Assembly (NCBI GenBank): GCA_036389835.1
Contig: DASVWC010000029.1
Coordinates: 62,001 to 126,000 of the forward strand
From: AC-37 sp036389835
GTDB lineage: Bacteria; Actinomycetota; Thermoleophilia; Solirubrobacterales; Thermoleophilaceae
Length of the DNA stretch: 64,000 nt
Reading direction: 5' to 3'
Below the pieces are notes generated by a model that ran no database searches, had not been told where the DNA came from, and was given only the letters and a program-made list of their open reading frames with translations. A program made the translations under genes and the position numbers. Numbering within the stretch: the first letter of the stretch is position 1; each line of letters starts with the position of its first letter. This document shows, piece after piece, positions 44,011 to 52,642 of the stretch.

Positions 44011-44029
44011 CCCCCCTGATCGTCGGGGG
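44011..44029. other. GC hairpin abutting the -35 box
   Basis: CCCCC (44012-44016) and GGGGG (44025-44029) flank an eight-base loop five bases after the small secreted protein stop. The right arm ends directly before the TTGACA -35 element, so it could separate the two transcription units. Confidence 0.4.
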
Positions 44030-44057
44030 TTGACAACGGACGTGGCGCGCGTACGTT
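44030..44057 (+). promoter_or_regulatory. Strong sigma70-type promoter for the metallopeptidase-like gene
   Basis: A consensus TTGACA (44030-44035) and TACGTT (44052-44057) are separated by 16 bases. Transcription would start near 44064, leaving a leader of about 47 bases with a GCCGGC hairpin (44065-44070 with 44081-44086) and a strong GGAGG ribosome-binding site (44100-44104) six bases before the ATG. This is one of the best canonical promoters in the window. Confidence 0.75.
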
Positions 44058-44110
44058 GGTACCAGCCGGCAGTTTGGCCCGCCGGCAGGGGAACACAAGG
44101 GAGGACTCGC

Positions 44111-46960
44111 ATGCTCGCCGCTCGTGCGCCTCGCGTGCTCGCCGTCGCAGTCGCGCTGTGCGCGTGGGCGACGTCGAACGCGACGGCGGCCGAGGTCTAC
44201 ACGTTCGACGGGGATCCGGCGGCGGGTCCGGCGCTGAGCGCCGCGGAGGGATTCGAGCACCAGCTTCCGAGCAGCGTCGCGCACGCCGGTCCGGATCGGA
44301 TCGAGGCGCAGCTCGTCTCGCCCGTCCTCACGTCGGTGGGCGACCACCTGAGCGCCGTCGCCGCGATGGGCTCGCCGTCGATCGCGAAGGACCCGGCCGG
44401 GGGATTCACGCTCGACACCCGCTTCGGCCCGCTGCGCTTCGTCCCCGGGTGGACGAACGGGGGCGCCCCGGCGCCCGGGATCGCGGGCGACGCCGCCGCG
44501 GTCTTCCCGTCGCTCGCGGAGGGCGTCGACGCCCTTGTGCGGCCCACCGCGGTCGGCATGGCCGAGTACCTGCGGATCTCCGGGCCGCTCGCGGGCAGCC
44601 AGTTCGCCTGGCGCGCCGACCTCCCGAGCGGGGTCAGGCTGTGCGAGCTCCCCGACGGCGGGATCGCGGTCGTGGCGGCCCCCGCCCACGCCCTCTGCGG
44701 ACCGGCCGCCGCGCGCCCATCCAACCGCTCGGCGCCGGCCCGCGAGCGCGTGGCCGCCGCGCGCCCCCAGTACGACGACGCGCGCGCCCGCGTGGCCGCG
44801 GCCCGCTCGCGCATCAGCGGCGAGGTCGTCGCGGTCGTCGCCCCGCCCGCGGCGCAGGACGGCACCGGCGCACCGCTGACCACCCGGCTCGACGCGCACG
44901 GCGACCACGTCGCGCTGACGGTCGAGCACCGCCGCGACGCGCTCGCCTACCCCGTGCTCGCGGGGCTCGCGGTCGCGTACCCCGACGCCTGGGAGCGCCG
45001 CTGGACCCACACCGCCGGCATGGGGCTCACGCAGCCCGGGCCGGACGGCCTCATCAAGATCCTCGCGTCGAGCGGGAAGATCATGATGACCCACGGGTTC
45101 GACCCCAAGACGCTGCCCAAGCCCGGCTCGGTCCCAGAGGACGACGAGCTCGACGAGTACGACCAGCGCGGCCAGGCCACCGGGAACAACCAGAACGTCG
45201 GCGGATCGCCCGGCTCGATGCCCGCCGTGTGCGGCGGGTCGGACACCCGGCGCCTCACGCTCGTCTACGCAGGCCCCGACGGCGCGGACGGCCTGACCGC
45301 GGCCGTCAAGCGCAAGATCCGCCGCGTCCTGGGCGCAATGAACATGAAGCTCTTCGGCGAGGCGGTCGACTCGGGCGGCAGCGAGCACCCCGCGCGGTTC
45401 GTGGTGAGCTGCGACGACGAGGGCCGCCCGGCGATCCTGCCGGTGGCGGTGGACTCGCGCGACTTCGAGACGGTCGTGTCCGCGGCAGTCGACGCGGGCA
45501 TCGACGACCGCGACTCCAAGTACCTCGTCTTCAACGAGGCCGAGGACCCCGACTCGTGCGGGCTCGGCGACTGGCTGAAGGACGACCGCCTCTCGACCAA
45601 GAACCTCAGCAACGGCCTGAGCTCGCTCGACCCGGAGGTCGAGGGCGGCTGGGCGATGCTGTTCGGCCGCGACTGCTGGTGGGACGACGCGGCCCTCCAC
45701 GAGAGCGCCCACACGATGGGCGCCGTGCAGGCGGGCGCGCCGGGGTCGAACGGCCTCGACTCCTACGGCGAGCCGCTGAGCCACTGCGCCGACGGCCTCG
45801 ACCTCATGTGCTACGAGGAGGCGCGCGACCACAAGGAGGACGACCCGCAGCTACCCGCGCCGTACAGCGACGGCGTCTGCACGCTCGGGTCCTACGGCCT
45901 GCACTACGACTGCAGGCACGACTCGTACTTCGACACCAACCCCGAGCGCGGGGAGTGGCTGAACCAGCACTGGAACGTCGGCAGCCGCAAGAACGGGTTC
46001 CTCAGCTTCGCGCAGCCGCCGGCCGAGGTCGCCGCCGAGCCGTTCGCCTTCTGGGGCTTCGACGCCGCCGGAACGATGACGATCTTCAGGTCGAACGACA
46101 GTCGCGGCGCGCAGCCGTCCACGCTGATGAGCACCGCGGATTGCGCCGGCTGCATCAGCGTCGGGTCCCCCGCGCTGTCGCCGAACGGGCGCCAGGTCCT
46201 GATCCAGACGACCCGCGAGTCCACGATGTGCGCCGACCTCCAGGTCATGCCGATCGCCGGCGGGCCGCTGCGGCTCGTGTTCGACTGCGCGGCCCACGAC
46301 AACCTCTCCGCCTACAACCCGCAGTACGCGGCGGCCAACGGGCGAATCATCCTCGAGTACGTCCCGCCCGGCGACTTCGCCTCCGACGTGTACACGATCC
46401 GCACCGACGGGACCGGCTTCGAGCAGATGGTCGCGTGGCCCGGCTTCCAGTCCACACCGACGATGTCGGGCAGCGGGGACCAGCTCGCGTTCGCGTCGTC
46501 GCACAGGCCGGACGGCACCCCGATCGAGGGCGCCACCGACGCGCTGTTCGTCACGAACCGCAAGGGTGAGGAGGCGGTGCAGATGACGCGGCCCGACCAG
46601 TTCGACCGCGCCGAGCATCCGCGCTTCTCCTACGACGGCAACCGGATCGTCTTCGAGGGGACGCTCCCCGGCGAGTTCCGCTCGCACGTCTACGTCGTGA
46701 ACATCGACGGGACCGGGCTGCGGAAGGTGTCCACCGGCGTGACGGCGGTGATGCCCGAGTGGACCCCGCGCGGGAAGGTGGTCTACGGCCAGGCGTCCGA
46801 CGACCTCGAGACCTACACGGTCGTCGAGGTGGACCCCGACGACGGCAGCCGCAGGACGCTCTTCACCGGCGTTGACTTCGCGCACGACCCGGCCTTCAGG
46901 GCGCCCGCGTACTCGGTGCCCTCCGACTACGAGCCGCCGCAGCCGCAGCCGATCCCGTAG
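44111..46960 (+). CDS. Secreted HExxH metallopeptidase-like protein with beta-propeller repeats
   Basis: This 949-residue exported protein has a signal peptide (VLAVAVALCAWATSNATA, cleavage near residue 26). Residues about 330-640 contain HESAHTMGAVQ (His530-His534), a zincin HExxHxxG motif in which the third metal ligand is not obvious. Ten or more cysteines around it suggest disulfides outside the cell. From about 650 on, TolB-like repeats (SPALSPNGRQVLIQT, HPRFSYDGNRIVFEG, MPEWTPRGKVVYG) indicate a beta-propeller. It has a strong promoter and ribosome-binding site of its own. Substrate unknown. It may process or bind surface polymers. Confidence 0.8.
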   Translation: MLAARAPRVLAVAVALCAWATSNATAAEVYTFDGDPAAGPALSAAEGFEHQLPSSVAHAGPDRIEAQLVSPVLTSVGDHLSAVAAMGSPSIAKDPAGGFTLDTRFGPLRFVPGWTNGGAPAPGIAGDAAAVFPSLAEGVDALVRPTAVGMAEYLRISGPLAGSQFAWRADLPSGVRLCELPDGGIAVVAAPAHALCGPAAARPSNRSAPARERVAAARPQYDDARARVAAARSRISGEVVAVVAPPAAQDGTGAPLTTRLDAHGDHVALTVEHRRDALAYPVLAGLAVAYPDAWERRWTHTAGMGLTQPGPDGLIKILASSGKIMMTHGFDPKTLPKPGSVPEDDELDEYDQRGQATGNNQNVGGSPGSMPAVCGGSDTRRLTLVYAGPDGADGLTAAVKRKIRRVLGAMNMKLFGEAVDSGGSEHPARFVVSCDDEGRPAILPVAVDSRDFETVVSAAVDAGIDDRDSKYLVFNEAEDPDSCGLGDWLKDDRLSTKNLSNGLSSLDPEVEGGWAMLFGRDCWWDDAALHESAHTMGAVQAGAPGSNGLDSYGEPLSHCADGLDLMCYEEARDHKEDDPQLPAPYSDGVCTLGSYGLHYDCRHDSYFDTNPERGEWLNQHWNVGSRKNGFLSFAQPPAEVAAEPFAFWGFDAAGTMTIFRSNDSRGAQPSTLMSTADCAGCISVGSPALSPNGRQVLIQTTRESTMCADLQVMPIAGGPLRLVFDCAAHDNLSAYNPQYAAANGRIILEYVPPGDFASDVYTIRTDGTGFEQMVAWPGFQSTPTMSGSGDQLAFASSHRPDGTPIEGATDALFVTNRKGEEAVQMTRPDQFDRAEHPRFSYDGNRIVFEGTLPGEFRSHVYVVNIDGTGLRKVSTGVTAVMPEWTPRGKVVYGQASDDLETYTVVEVDPDDGSRRTLFTGVDFAHDPAFRAPAYSVPSDYEPPQPQPIP

Positions 46961-46976
46961 GGCGGCCCGCCCGGGC

Positions 46977-47996
46977 TCACGGGACCAGGACGACCTTGCC
47001 GACGTTGCGCCGCTCGTGGATGAACCGGTGGGCGTCCGCCCCGCGCTCCAGCGGGAATGCCTCGGCGATCACCGGCTCGATCGCGCCGGTGCGCGTCCAC
47101 TCGGTCAGGGGGTCGATGAACTCGGCGAGCGACCCCCGGGAGTCCCAGATCCGCAGCATGTTCAGGCCGATCGCCGCGCGCGAGTCCTCGAACAGCTTCA
47201 ACGCGTTGAACCACGGCGTCTGCAGGAGCGTTCGCGCGGCGCGCGGTAGGTCGCGACGCTCGCTCTCGGTCGCCGCGGATGCGCCCAGGCAGACGAGCCG
47301 CCCCCCTGGACGCAGCAGCGAGTAGCTCTTCCTGAAGCTCCTGCCGCCCACGGCGTCCAGCACGAGGTCGAGCGGCTCCTTGGCGCCGGCGATGCGGCGG
47401 ACCGCCGCTGCCACGTCACCGGCGCGGTAGTCGATCGGGTGATCGACCCCGAAGCGCCGGATCGCCTCGTGCTTGGAGGCCGACGCGGTGCCGTAGACCT
47501 CGGCGCCGGCGAGCTTGGCGATCTGCGTCGCGGCGATCCCCACGCCGCCCGCCGCGGCGTGGACGAGCACGCGCTCCCCGGCCTGGAGCGTGCCGAAGCG
47601 CAGGACGCCGGCATACGCCGTCGCGTAGTTGACCGGAAGCGCGGCACCGGTCTCGTAGCTCCAGTCGTCCGGCAGCGGGATCAGGTTCGCCTCCGGCACG
47701 CTCACGAGCTCGGCGTAGCCCCCGAACCGGCAGCTGCCGAGCACGCGGTCGCCGACGGCCACGCGGTCGACCCCCTCACCGGTGGACTCCACCTCGCCGG
47801 CGAACTCGTAGCCGACGACGCACGGCGGCTTCGGTGCGGGCCGGTAGAACCCGAGGCGCGCCACGAGGTCGGCGAAGTTCACCCCGGCCGCCCTGACCGC
47901 GACCCGCACCTCGCCGGGGCCGGGAACGGGGTCGGGGCGCTCCTGGACCGCCAGGACGTCCGGTGGGCCGTGCTCGGTGATCACGAGGGCGCGCAT
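46977..47996 (-). CDS. Zinc-independent quinone-oxidoreductase-like MDR enzyme
   Basis: This 339-residue medium-chain dehydrogenase/reductase of the NADPH:quinone-reductase/crotonase-reductase branch opens with ALVITEHGPPDVL and has GVNFADLVARLG and the NADPH-binding motif VLVHAAAGGVGIAATQIAKL near residue 145. The catalytic-zinc Cys/His ligands are absent, as in QOR and enoyl reductases. It could serve as a stand-alone (trans-acting) enoyl reductase for the PKS, whose module lacks one, though quinone or aldehyde reduction is equally likely. It starts at ATG 47996, with TATGGT six bases upstream, and converges on the metallopeptidase gene with a 16-base gap. Confidence 0.88.
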   Translation of the reverse strand: MRALVITEHGPPDVLAVQERPDPVPGPGEVRVAVRAAGVNFADLVARLGFYRPAPKPPCVVGYEFAGEVESTGEGVDRVAVGDRVLGSCRFGGYAELVSVPEANLIPLPDDWSYETGAALPVNYATAYAGVLRFGTLQAGERVLVHAAAGGVGIAATQIAKLAGAEVYGTASASKHEAIRRFGVDHPIDYRAGDVAAAVRRIAGAKEPLDLVLDAVGGRSFRKSYSLLRPGGRLVCLGASAATESERRDLPRAARTLLQTPWFNALKLFEDSRAAIGLNMLRIWDSRGSLAEFIDPLTEWTRTGAIEPVIAEAFPLERGADAHRFIHERRNVGKVVLVP

Positions 47997-48002
47997 GCCG
48001 CC

Positions 48003-48030
48003 ACCATAACCGCCGAGCGCTCCGAGGCAA
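48003..48030 (-). promoter_or_regulatory. Leaderless promoter for the quinone-reductase-like gene
   Basis: On the minus strand TTGCCT (48030-48025) and TATGGT (48008-48003) are spaced by 16 bases, and the ATG follows six bases after the -10. The -35 box lies beside that of the divergent SRPBCC promoter, so one bound protein could affect both. Confidence 0.55.
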
Positions 48031-48035
48031 TTGAG

Positions 48036-48064
48036 TTGCGTCCCCGGGCGCGGTGACGTACGGT
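48036..48064 (+). promoter_or_regulatory. Promoter for the SRPBCC gene
   Basis: TTGCGT (48036-48041) and TACGGT (48059-48064) are spaced by 17 bases. The ATG at 48074 follows nine bases later, so the leader is very short or absent. Confidence 0.5.
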
Positions 48065-48073
48065 GCCGGGCCG

Positions 48074-48562
48074 ATGAGGGGCCTGGGACCACTGCGCACC
48101 GGCGAGGTTCACGCGCGCTCGCGCCTCGCCGCGCCGCGCGCGGAGGTCTGGGAGCACATCGTCAGCCCCGAGGGGATCAACGACGAGCTGCGACCGTTCT
48201 TGCGCATGAGCGTGCCGCGCGGCTTCGAAGGGCTAGACGCGGACGGCTTCGAGGTCGGCAAGCCGCTGGGCCGGAGCTGGATCCTCCTGTTCGGAGCCAT
48301 CCCGGTCGAGTGCGACGACATCACGGTCGCGCGGCTCGACGCCGGCAGCGGCTTCCTCGAGCGGTCGAAGATGCTGAGCCAGCGGCTCTGGGAGCACGAG
48401 CGGACGATCGAGGACGACGGCGACGGATGCGTACTGTCCGACCGGATGCGCTTCGAGCCGCGGCTGCCGATCCCCGCCGCGTGGAACCGGCCGCTCGTCA
48501 GGCTGCTGCTGCGCCACCGCCACAGGCGCCTCCGGCGCCGCTTCGGCGGCCACTCGCTCTAA
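48074..48562 (+). CDS. SRPBCC-family protein
   Basis: This 162-residue protein begins with a START-type pattern (EVHARSRLAAPRAEVWEHIVSPEGINDEL) continuing through alternating strands (WILLFGAIPVECDDITVARL) to a basic C-terminal helix (LVRLLLRHRHRRLRRRF). The basic tail suggests membrane or nucleic-acid contact. It is similar in fold, not closely in sequence, to the SRPBCC protein at 6644-7087. Ligand unknown. It is a single-gene unit between its own promoter and a strong terminator. Confidence 0.78.
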   Translation: MRGLGPLRTGEVHARSRLAAPRAEVWEHIVSPEGINDELRPFLRMSVPRGFEGLDADGFEVGKPLGRSWILLFGAIPVECDDITVARLDAGSGFLERSKMLSQRLWEHERTIEDDGDGCVLSDRMRFEPRLPIPAAWNRPLVRLLLRHRHRRLRRRFGGHSL

Positions 48563-48582
48563 GGCCGCCGCCAACCGGCTCC

Positions 48583-48604
48583 TCCCCCGAATGGGGGGTT
48601 TTTT
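48583..48604 (+). terminator. Intrinsic terminator after the SRPBCC gene
   Basis: CCCCC (48584-48588), loop GAAT, and GGGGG (48593-48597) form a five-base-pair GC stem that can extend by a T-G wobble, followed by six T residues (48599-48604). It is the only canonical intrinsic terminator with a U-tract that I see in the window. It insulates the PKS operon from upstream transcription. Confidence 0.88.
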
Positions 48605-48615
48605 GCCCCGAGCGT

Positions 48616-48644
48616 TTGACGCTTTTGTAGTACCCCTCTATATA
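48616..48644 (+). promoter_or_regulatory. Consensus-like promoter of the PKS operon
   Basis: TTGACG (48616-48621) and TATATA (48639-48644) are spaced by exactly 17 bases, unusually AT-rich for this DNA. Transcription would start near 48651, about 52 bases upstream of the first gene. It lies directly after a strong terminator, so it is the likely single promoter for 48703-64000. Confidence 0.8.
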
Positions 48645-48702
48645 GCCAGCCTGCTGCCACGGGGTGTGGGCGGCAACCGCGAATTCTGGGGGGTAGAAGG
48701 AC

Positions 48703-49905
48703 TTGAGAGGGGTAGCGCCATCTCTAGGTACCCGTGCGCCAAACGGCGCCGCGGGGGCGCTGCGGCGGGCGCCGCGGGCGGCCCAGCCGGTGCGCGTGGG
48801 CCGCGACCGGCGGCTCGCCCGGCAGTGGGTCGACATGCCCAGGCGGCTCTACGCCGGCGACGCGAACTGGGTCGCTCCGCTCCGCTCCGAGGCGCTCAAG
48901 GCGATGAACCCGCGCCGCGACCCGATCCACCGGCACGCCGAGATCGAGCACTGGCTGCTGCCCGGCGAGAGCGGGCCGGTCGGCCGCATCGCCGGGACCG
49001 TCTACCCGGCCTACAACGAGCGCTTCGACACGAGCACGGCGTTCTTCGGCTGGTTCGAGTGCGAGCCGGACCCCGAGGCCGCCGGGGCGCTGCTCGGCGC
49101 GGTCGAGCGCTGGGCCGCCGAGCGCGGGATCGACCGGGTCGCGGGGCCCTACAACTACTTCAGCGGGCAGGAGATGGGGCTGCTGATCGACGGGTTCGAC
49201 ACCCCGCCCGCGCTGTTCTCGCCCCACAACCCGCCGGGCTACCGCGCGCTGCTCGAGGCGAACGGCTACGAGCTCGCCTTCTCGGTGGCGACCTACCGGA
49301 TCGACATGGCGGAGATCGCCGGCCGGATCGATCCCGCGATCGACGCCGGCCGCCGCGTGATGGACCACCTGGGCCTGACCACGCGCCACCTCGACCGGCG
49401 CCGCTTCGGCGACGAGGTCGAGCTGCTGCGGCGCCTGTTCAACGCCTCGTTCGCGGACAACCACGAGGTGCTGCCCTACGAGCGCGACGTGTTCCACAGC
49501 ATGGTCCGCCCGCTCAAGCGCCTGATCGACGAGCGGCTCGTCAGCGTGGTCGAGCGCGACGGCGAGCCGATCGCCTTCTCGATCGTCGTTCCCAACCTCA
49601 ACGAGGTGCTGAGCCGCCTCGACGGCCGGATCCGCCTGCGCGACCTCGTCCGGCTGCGCGGGATGCTGCGCGACGTCCGCGGCGCGGTCATCCTGCTGAT
49701 CGGCGCGCTCCCCGAGGTCCCGATGGGCGTCGGACAGGTGCTCGTCGCCGAGATCGTCCGCGCGCTGCGCGACGCGCGCTACGAGTTCGTGCACACGACC
49801 TGGATCCACCAGGAGAACGCGGCGGTGCAGGCGCTGGCCCGGTACTGGCGCGCCGAGCCGGACAAGCGCTACGGGGTCTTCGAGCGGGAGGTGAGCGGGG
49901 CGTGA
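48703..49905 (+). CDS. GNAT-fold protein, first gene of the PKS operon
   Basis: This protein of up to 400 residues resembles a family of two-domain GNAT-like proteins seen next to lipid and secondary-metabolite genes. Recognisable stretches are MPRRLYAGDANWVAPL, VGRIAGTVYPAYNERF, VAGPYNYFSGQEMG and FVHTTWIHQENAAVQALARY. A classical acetyl-CoA loop is not obvious, so the reaction is unassigned. It may N-acylate the amine product of the terminal aminotransferase, which is inference. The first 30 residues from TTG 48703 are low-complexity. GTG 48790 is the alternative start, but AAGGAC lies just before the TTG. The gene overlaps the SDR by four bases. Confidence 0.7.
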   Translation: MRGVAPSLGTRAPNGAAGALRRAPRAAQPVRVGRDRRLARQWVDMPRRLYAGDANWVAPLRSEALKAMNPRRDPIHRHAEIEHWLLPGESGPVGRIAGTVYPAYNERFDTSTAFFGWFECEPDPEAAGALLGAVERWAAERGIDRVAGPYNYFSGQEMGLLIDGFDTPPALFSPHNPPGYRALLEANGYELAFSVATYRIDMAEIAGRIDPAIDAGRRVMDHLGLTTRHLDRRRFGDEVELLRRLFNASFADNHEVLPYERDVFHSMVRPLKRLIDERLVSVVERDGEPIAFSIVVPNLNEVLSRLDGRIRLRDLVRLRGMLRDVRGAVILLIGALPEVPMGVGQVLVAEIVRALRDARYEFVHTTWIHQENAAVQALARYWRAEPDKRYGVFEREVSGA

Positions 49906-50897
49906 TCCTCGTGACCGGCGCCACCGGCTGCATCGGCTCGAACCTGACGCGCGAGCTCGTCCACCGCGGGGAGGACGTGGCCATCCTCGAGCGCCCCGGC
50001 GACGACGTCGCCGCCATCGCCGACCTGACCGGCGAGGTCCGGCGGCGCGTGGGCGACGTTCGCGACGCCGAGGCCGTCGACCGCGCCATGCAGGGCGTCG
50101 AGCGCGTCTACCACCTGGCCGGCATCACGGCCCCGCTGAACGCGCTGGCCCCGCTGATGCAGGAGGTCAACGTCGGCGGCACCGAGAACGTGATGGCGGC
50201 CGCGCTGCGCCAGGGCGCGCGCGTCGTCCACACCTCGTCGATCGCGGCCGTCGGCTTTCCGGACGAGGGCACCGTCGCGGACGAGACCTTCCCCTTCAAC
50301 GGCGCGGAGTTCTGCCACGCGTACATGACCACGAAGCAGCTCGCGGAGCAGGTCGTGCACCGCCACGTCGCCAGCGGCCTGGACGCGGTCATCGTGAACC
50401 CGGCGGCCACGATGGCGCCGGGCGGCGACCTGCGGATCGGCTGGGCGAACCTGCTGGTGCGCCTCCACAGCCGCAGGATGCCGGCGTTCCCGCGCGGCGG
50501 GCTCGCGATGGTCACGGGCCGCGACGTGGTCGCGGGCCACATCCGCGCGATGGAGGTCGGCGCCCGCGGCGAGCGATACATCCTCAACACCGTCAACCTG
50601 CGCTACCGCAGGCTGATCGAGCTGGCGGCGTCCGTGCTGAGCGTCCCACCCGCGCGGGTCCCCATCCCGAACCCCGCGATCAAGGTCGCCGCACGGGTCG
50701 TCGCTGCTTTCGGGCGGCTCGTGCGGAACCCGTTCGAGCGCTCGCCGCTCGCACCCGAGAACGTGCCGCTGCTCACTCGGGTCATGTACTACGACAACGC
50801 GAAGGCACGCTCCGAGCTCGGGCTCACGCCCACCTCGCTGCGCGATGCGATCGAGGACGTCGCGGAGTGGTGCCGCAGGAAGGGGGCATTGCGGTGA
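49902..50897 (+). CDS. Extended SDR (NAD-dependent epimerase/dehydratase-like)
   Basis: This 331-residue extended SDR has a cofactor motif at its very N-terminus (ILVTGATGCIGSNLTREL), VYHLAGITAP, HTSSIAAVG and the catalytic YMTTK. It resembles 3-beta-hydroxysteroid-dehydrogenase/dihydroflavonol-reductase-like enzymes, which reduce ketones or oxidise secondary alcohols. In this operon it could set the oxidation level of a polyketide hydroxyl or reduce a released aldehyde. GTG 49902 and the downstream FAAL GTG both overlap neighbouring stops by four bases. Confidence 0.87.
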   Translation: MILVTGATGCIGSNLTRELVHRGEDVAILERPGDDVAAIADLTGEVRRRVGDVRDAEAVDRAMQGVERVYHLAGITAPLNALAPLMQEVNVGGTENVMAAALRQGARVVHTSSIAAVGFPDEGTVADETFPFNGAEFCHAYMTTKQLAEQVVHRHVASGLDAVIVNPAATMAPGGDLRIGWANLLVRLHSRRMPAFPRGGLAMVTGRDVVAGHIRAMEVGARGERYILNTVNLRYRRLIELAASVLSVPPARVPIPNPAIKVAARVVAAFGRLVRNPFERSPLAPENVPLLTRVMYYDNAKARSELGLTPTSLRDAIEDVAEWCRRKGALR

Positions 50898-52642
50898 ATG
50901 CTGATTCCGCCACCCTGGTCGACCGCCTGCGCGAGAACGTCGAGCAGCGCGGCGACCGCGCGGCGTACACGTTCCTGCCGGACGGCGACAACGAGGGCCC
51001 GACGCTCACGTGGGCCGAGCTCGACCGCGACGCACGCGCCATCGCGGCGGCGTTCGAGGGGCGCCTCGCCCGCGGCGACCGCGCGCTGATCATCGCGATC
51101 GACCCGCACGACTTCATCCGGGGCTTCGCCGCCTGCCTGTACTCGGGCGTGATCGCCGTGCCCGCGTACCCGCCGTTCCCGATGAACTCCGAGCAGCGCC
51201 TCGCGACGCTCTGCGCGATCGCGGCCGACTCCGGTGCCCGCGCGGTGCTCACGTCGGGCCCCGACCAGCTCGTGGACGCGGTCAGGGACGCGGCTCCCGA
51301 CCTGCGCGACCTCGACTGGCTGCGGATCGACCACGTGCAGCACGACGCCGGCGACGGCTGGCGGCCGCCGCGGATCGGGCGCGACGACGTCGCCTTCCTC
51401 CAGTACACGTCGGGCTCGACCTCGCTGCCGAAGGGCGTGGTCGTGACGCACGGCTGCCTCATGCACAACGAGGAGCTGATCCAGCGCTCGTTCCAGACGG
51501 GCCCCGACATGCGCGTGGTGGGGTGGCTGCCGCTCTACCACGACATGGGCCTCATCGGGAACGTGCTCCACACGCTCTACGTGGGCGGGTTCGCGGCTCT
51601 GATGACCCCGGTGGCGTTCGTGCAGCGGCCCGCGCGCTGGCTGCGCGCGATCTCGGCGTACCGCGGCGACACGTGCGGCGGGCCCAACTTCGCCTACGAG
51701 CTGTGCGCGCGGCGGATTCGCGAGGAGGAGCTCGAGGGCGTCGACCTCAGCTCGTGGCGGCTCGCCTTCAACGGCGCCGAGCCGGTGCGGTCGACCACCA
51801 TCGAGGCGTTCACGAGCAGGTTCGCCCCGCACGGGTTCGACGAGCGCGCGTGGTACCCGTGCTACGGGCTCGCCGAGGTCACGCTGCTCGCGACGGGCGC
51901 CGTCAACGGGGAGCCGCCGCGCCGGCTGGAGGTCTCGCGCGCGGCGCTCCAGGAGGGCGGCGTGGTCGAGGCGCCCGAGCAGACGCTCGTCTCGTCGGGG
52001 ATCTGCCGGCTCTACCGCGGCGTGGAGATCGTGGACCCCGAGACCTGCCGCCGCGCCGAGTCGGGCCGGGTCGGCGAGATCTGGCTCGCGGGCCCGGACC
52101 TCGGGCGGGGCTACTGGAGGCGCCCGGAGGAGAGCGCCCGCACCTTCGAGGCCCGCATCGCCGACACCGACGAGGGGCCGTTCCTGAGGACCGGCGACCT
52201 CGGCTTCGTGCACGAGGGCGAGCTCTACGTGACCGGCCGGCTCAAGGACCTGATCATCGTCGGCGGCCGCAACGTCTACCCGCAGGACGTGGAGGACGTG
52301 GTCGGCGGGGCGCACCCCGCGATCCGGGTCGGCTGCGTGGTCGCCTTCGCGGTCGACGACGGCGAGCGCGCCGGTGTCGTCGTGGTGGCCGAGACCAAGA
52401 GGGTCCCCGGGCCCGGCGAGGACGACCCCGAGGGCGTCCGCGACGAGGTGGCCCAGGCGGTCCGGGCGGCGGTCGGCAGGGCACACGGCATCGAGCTCGA
52501 CGAGGTCGTGCTCGTGCCGGCGCAGACGGTCCCGAAGACCTCGAGCGGAAAGCTCCAGCGGCGCGCCTGCCGCGACCTGTTCCTCGACGGCGGGCTGGAT
52601 GCGGCCCGCACGCGCGACCGGGCGACCGTGGAGGTGAGCTGA
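50894..52642 (+). CDS. Fatty-acyl-AMP ligase (FAAL), PKS-loading
   Basis: This 582-residue ANL enzyme of the FAAL type has YTSGSTSLPKGVVVTH from residue 171, LPLYHDMGLIGNVL, FNGAEPVRSTTIEAF, WYPCYGLAEVTLLATG and the catalytic Lys553 in KTSSGKLQRR. It would adenylate a fatty acid and load the ACP encoded immediately downstream, which then feeds the first PKS. It is paralogous to the FAAL at 3635-5380. The start is GTG 50894, overlapping the SDR TGA by four bases. Confidence 0.94.
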   Translation: MNADSATLVDRLRENVEQRGDRAAYTFLPDGDNEGPTLTWAELDRDARAIAAAFEGRLARGDRALIIAIDPHDFIRGFAACLYSGVIAVPAYPPFPMNSEQRLATLCAIAADSGARAVLTSGPDQLVDAVRDAAPDLRDLDWLRIDHVQHDAGDGWRPPRIGRDDVAFLQYTSGSTSLPKGVVVTHGCLMHNEELIQRSFQTGPDMRVVGWLPLYHDMGLIGNVLHTLYVGGFAALMTPVAFVQRPARWLRAISAYRGDTCGGPNFAYELCARRIREEELEGVDLSSWRLAFNGAEPVRSTTIEAFTSRFAPHGFDERAWYPCYGLAEVTLLATGAVNGEPPRRLEVSRAALQEGGVVEAPEQTLVSSGICRLYRGVEIVDPETCRRAESGRVGEIWLAGPDLGRGYWRRPEESARTFEARIADTDEGPFLRTGDLGFVHEGELYVTGRLKDLIIVGGRNVYPQDVEDVVGGAHPAIRVGCVVAFAVDDGERAGVVVVAETKRVPGPGEDDPEGVRDEVAQAVRAAVGRAHGIELDEVVLVPAQTVPKTSSGKLQRRACRDLFLDGGLDAARTRDRATVEVS

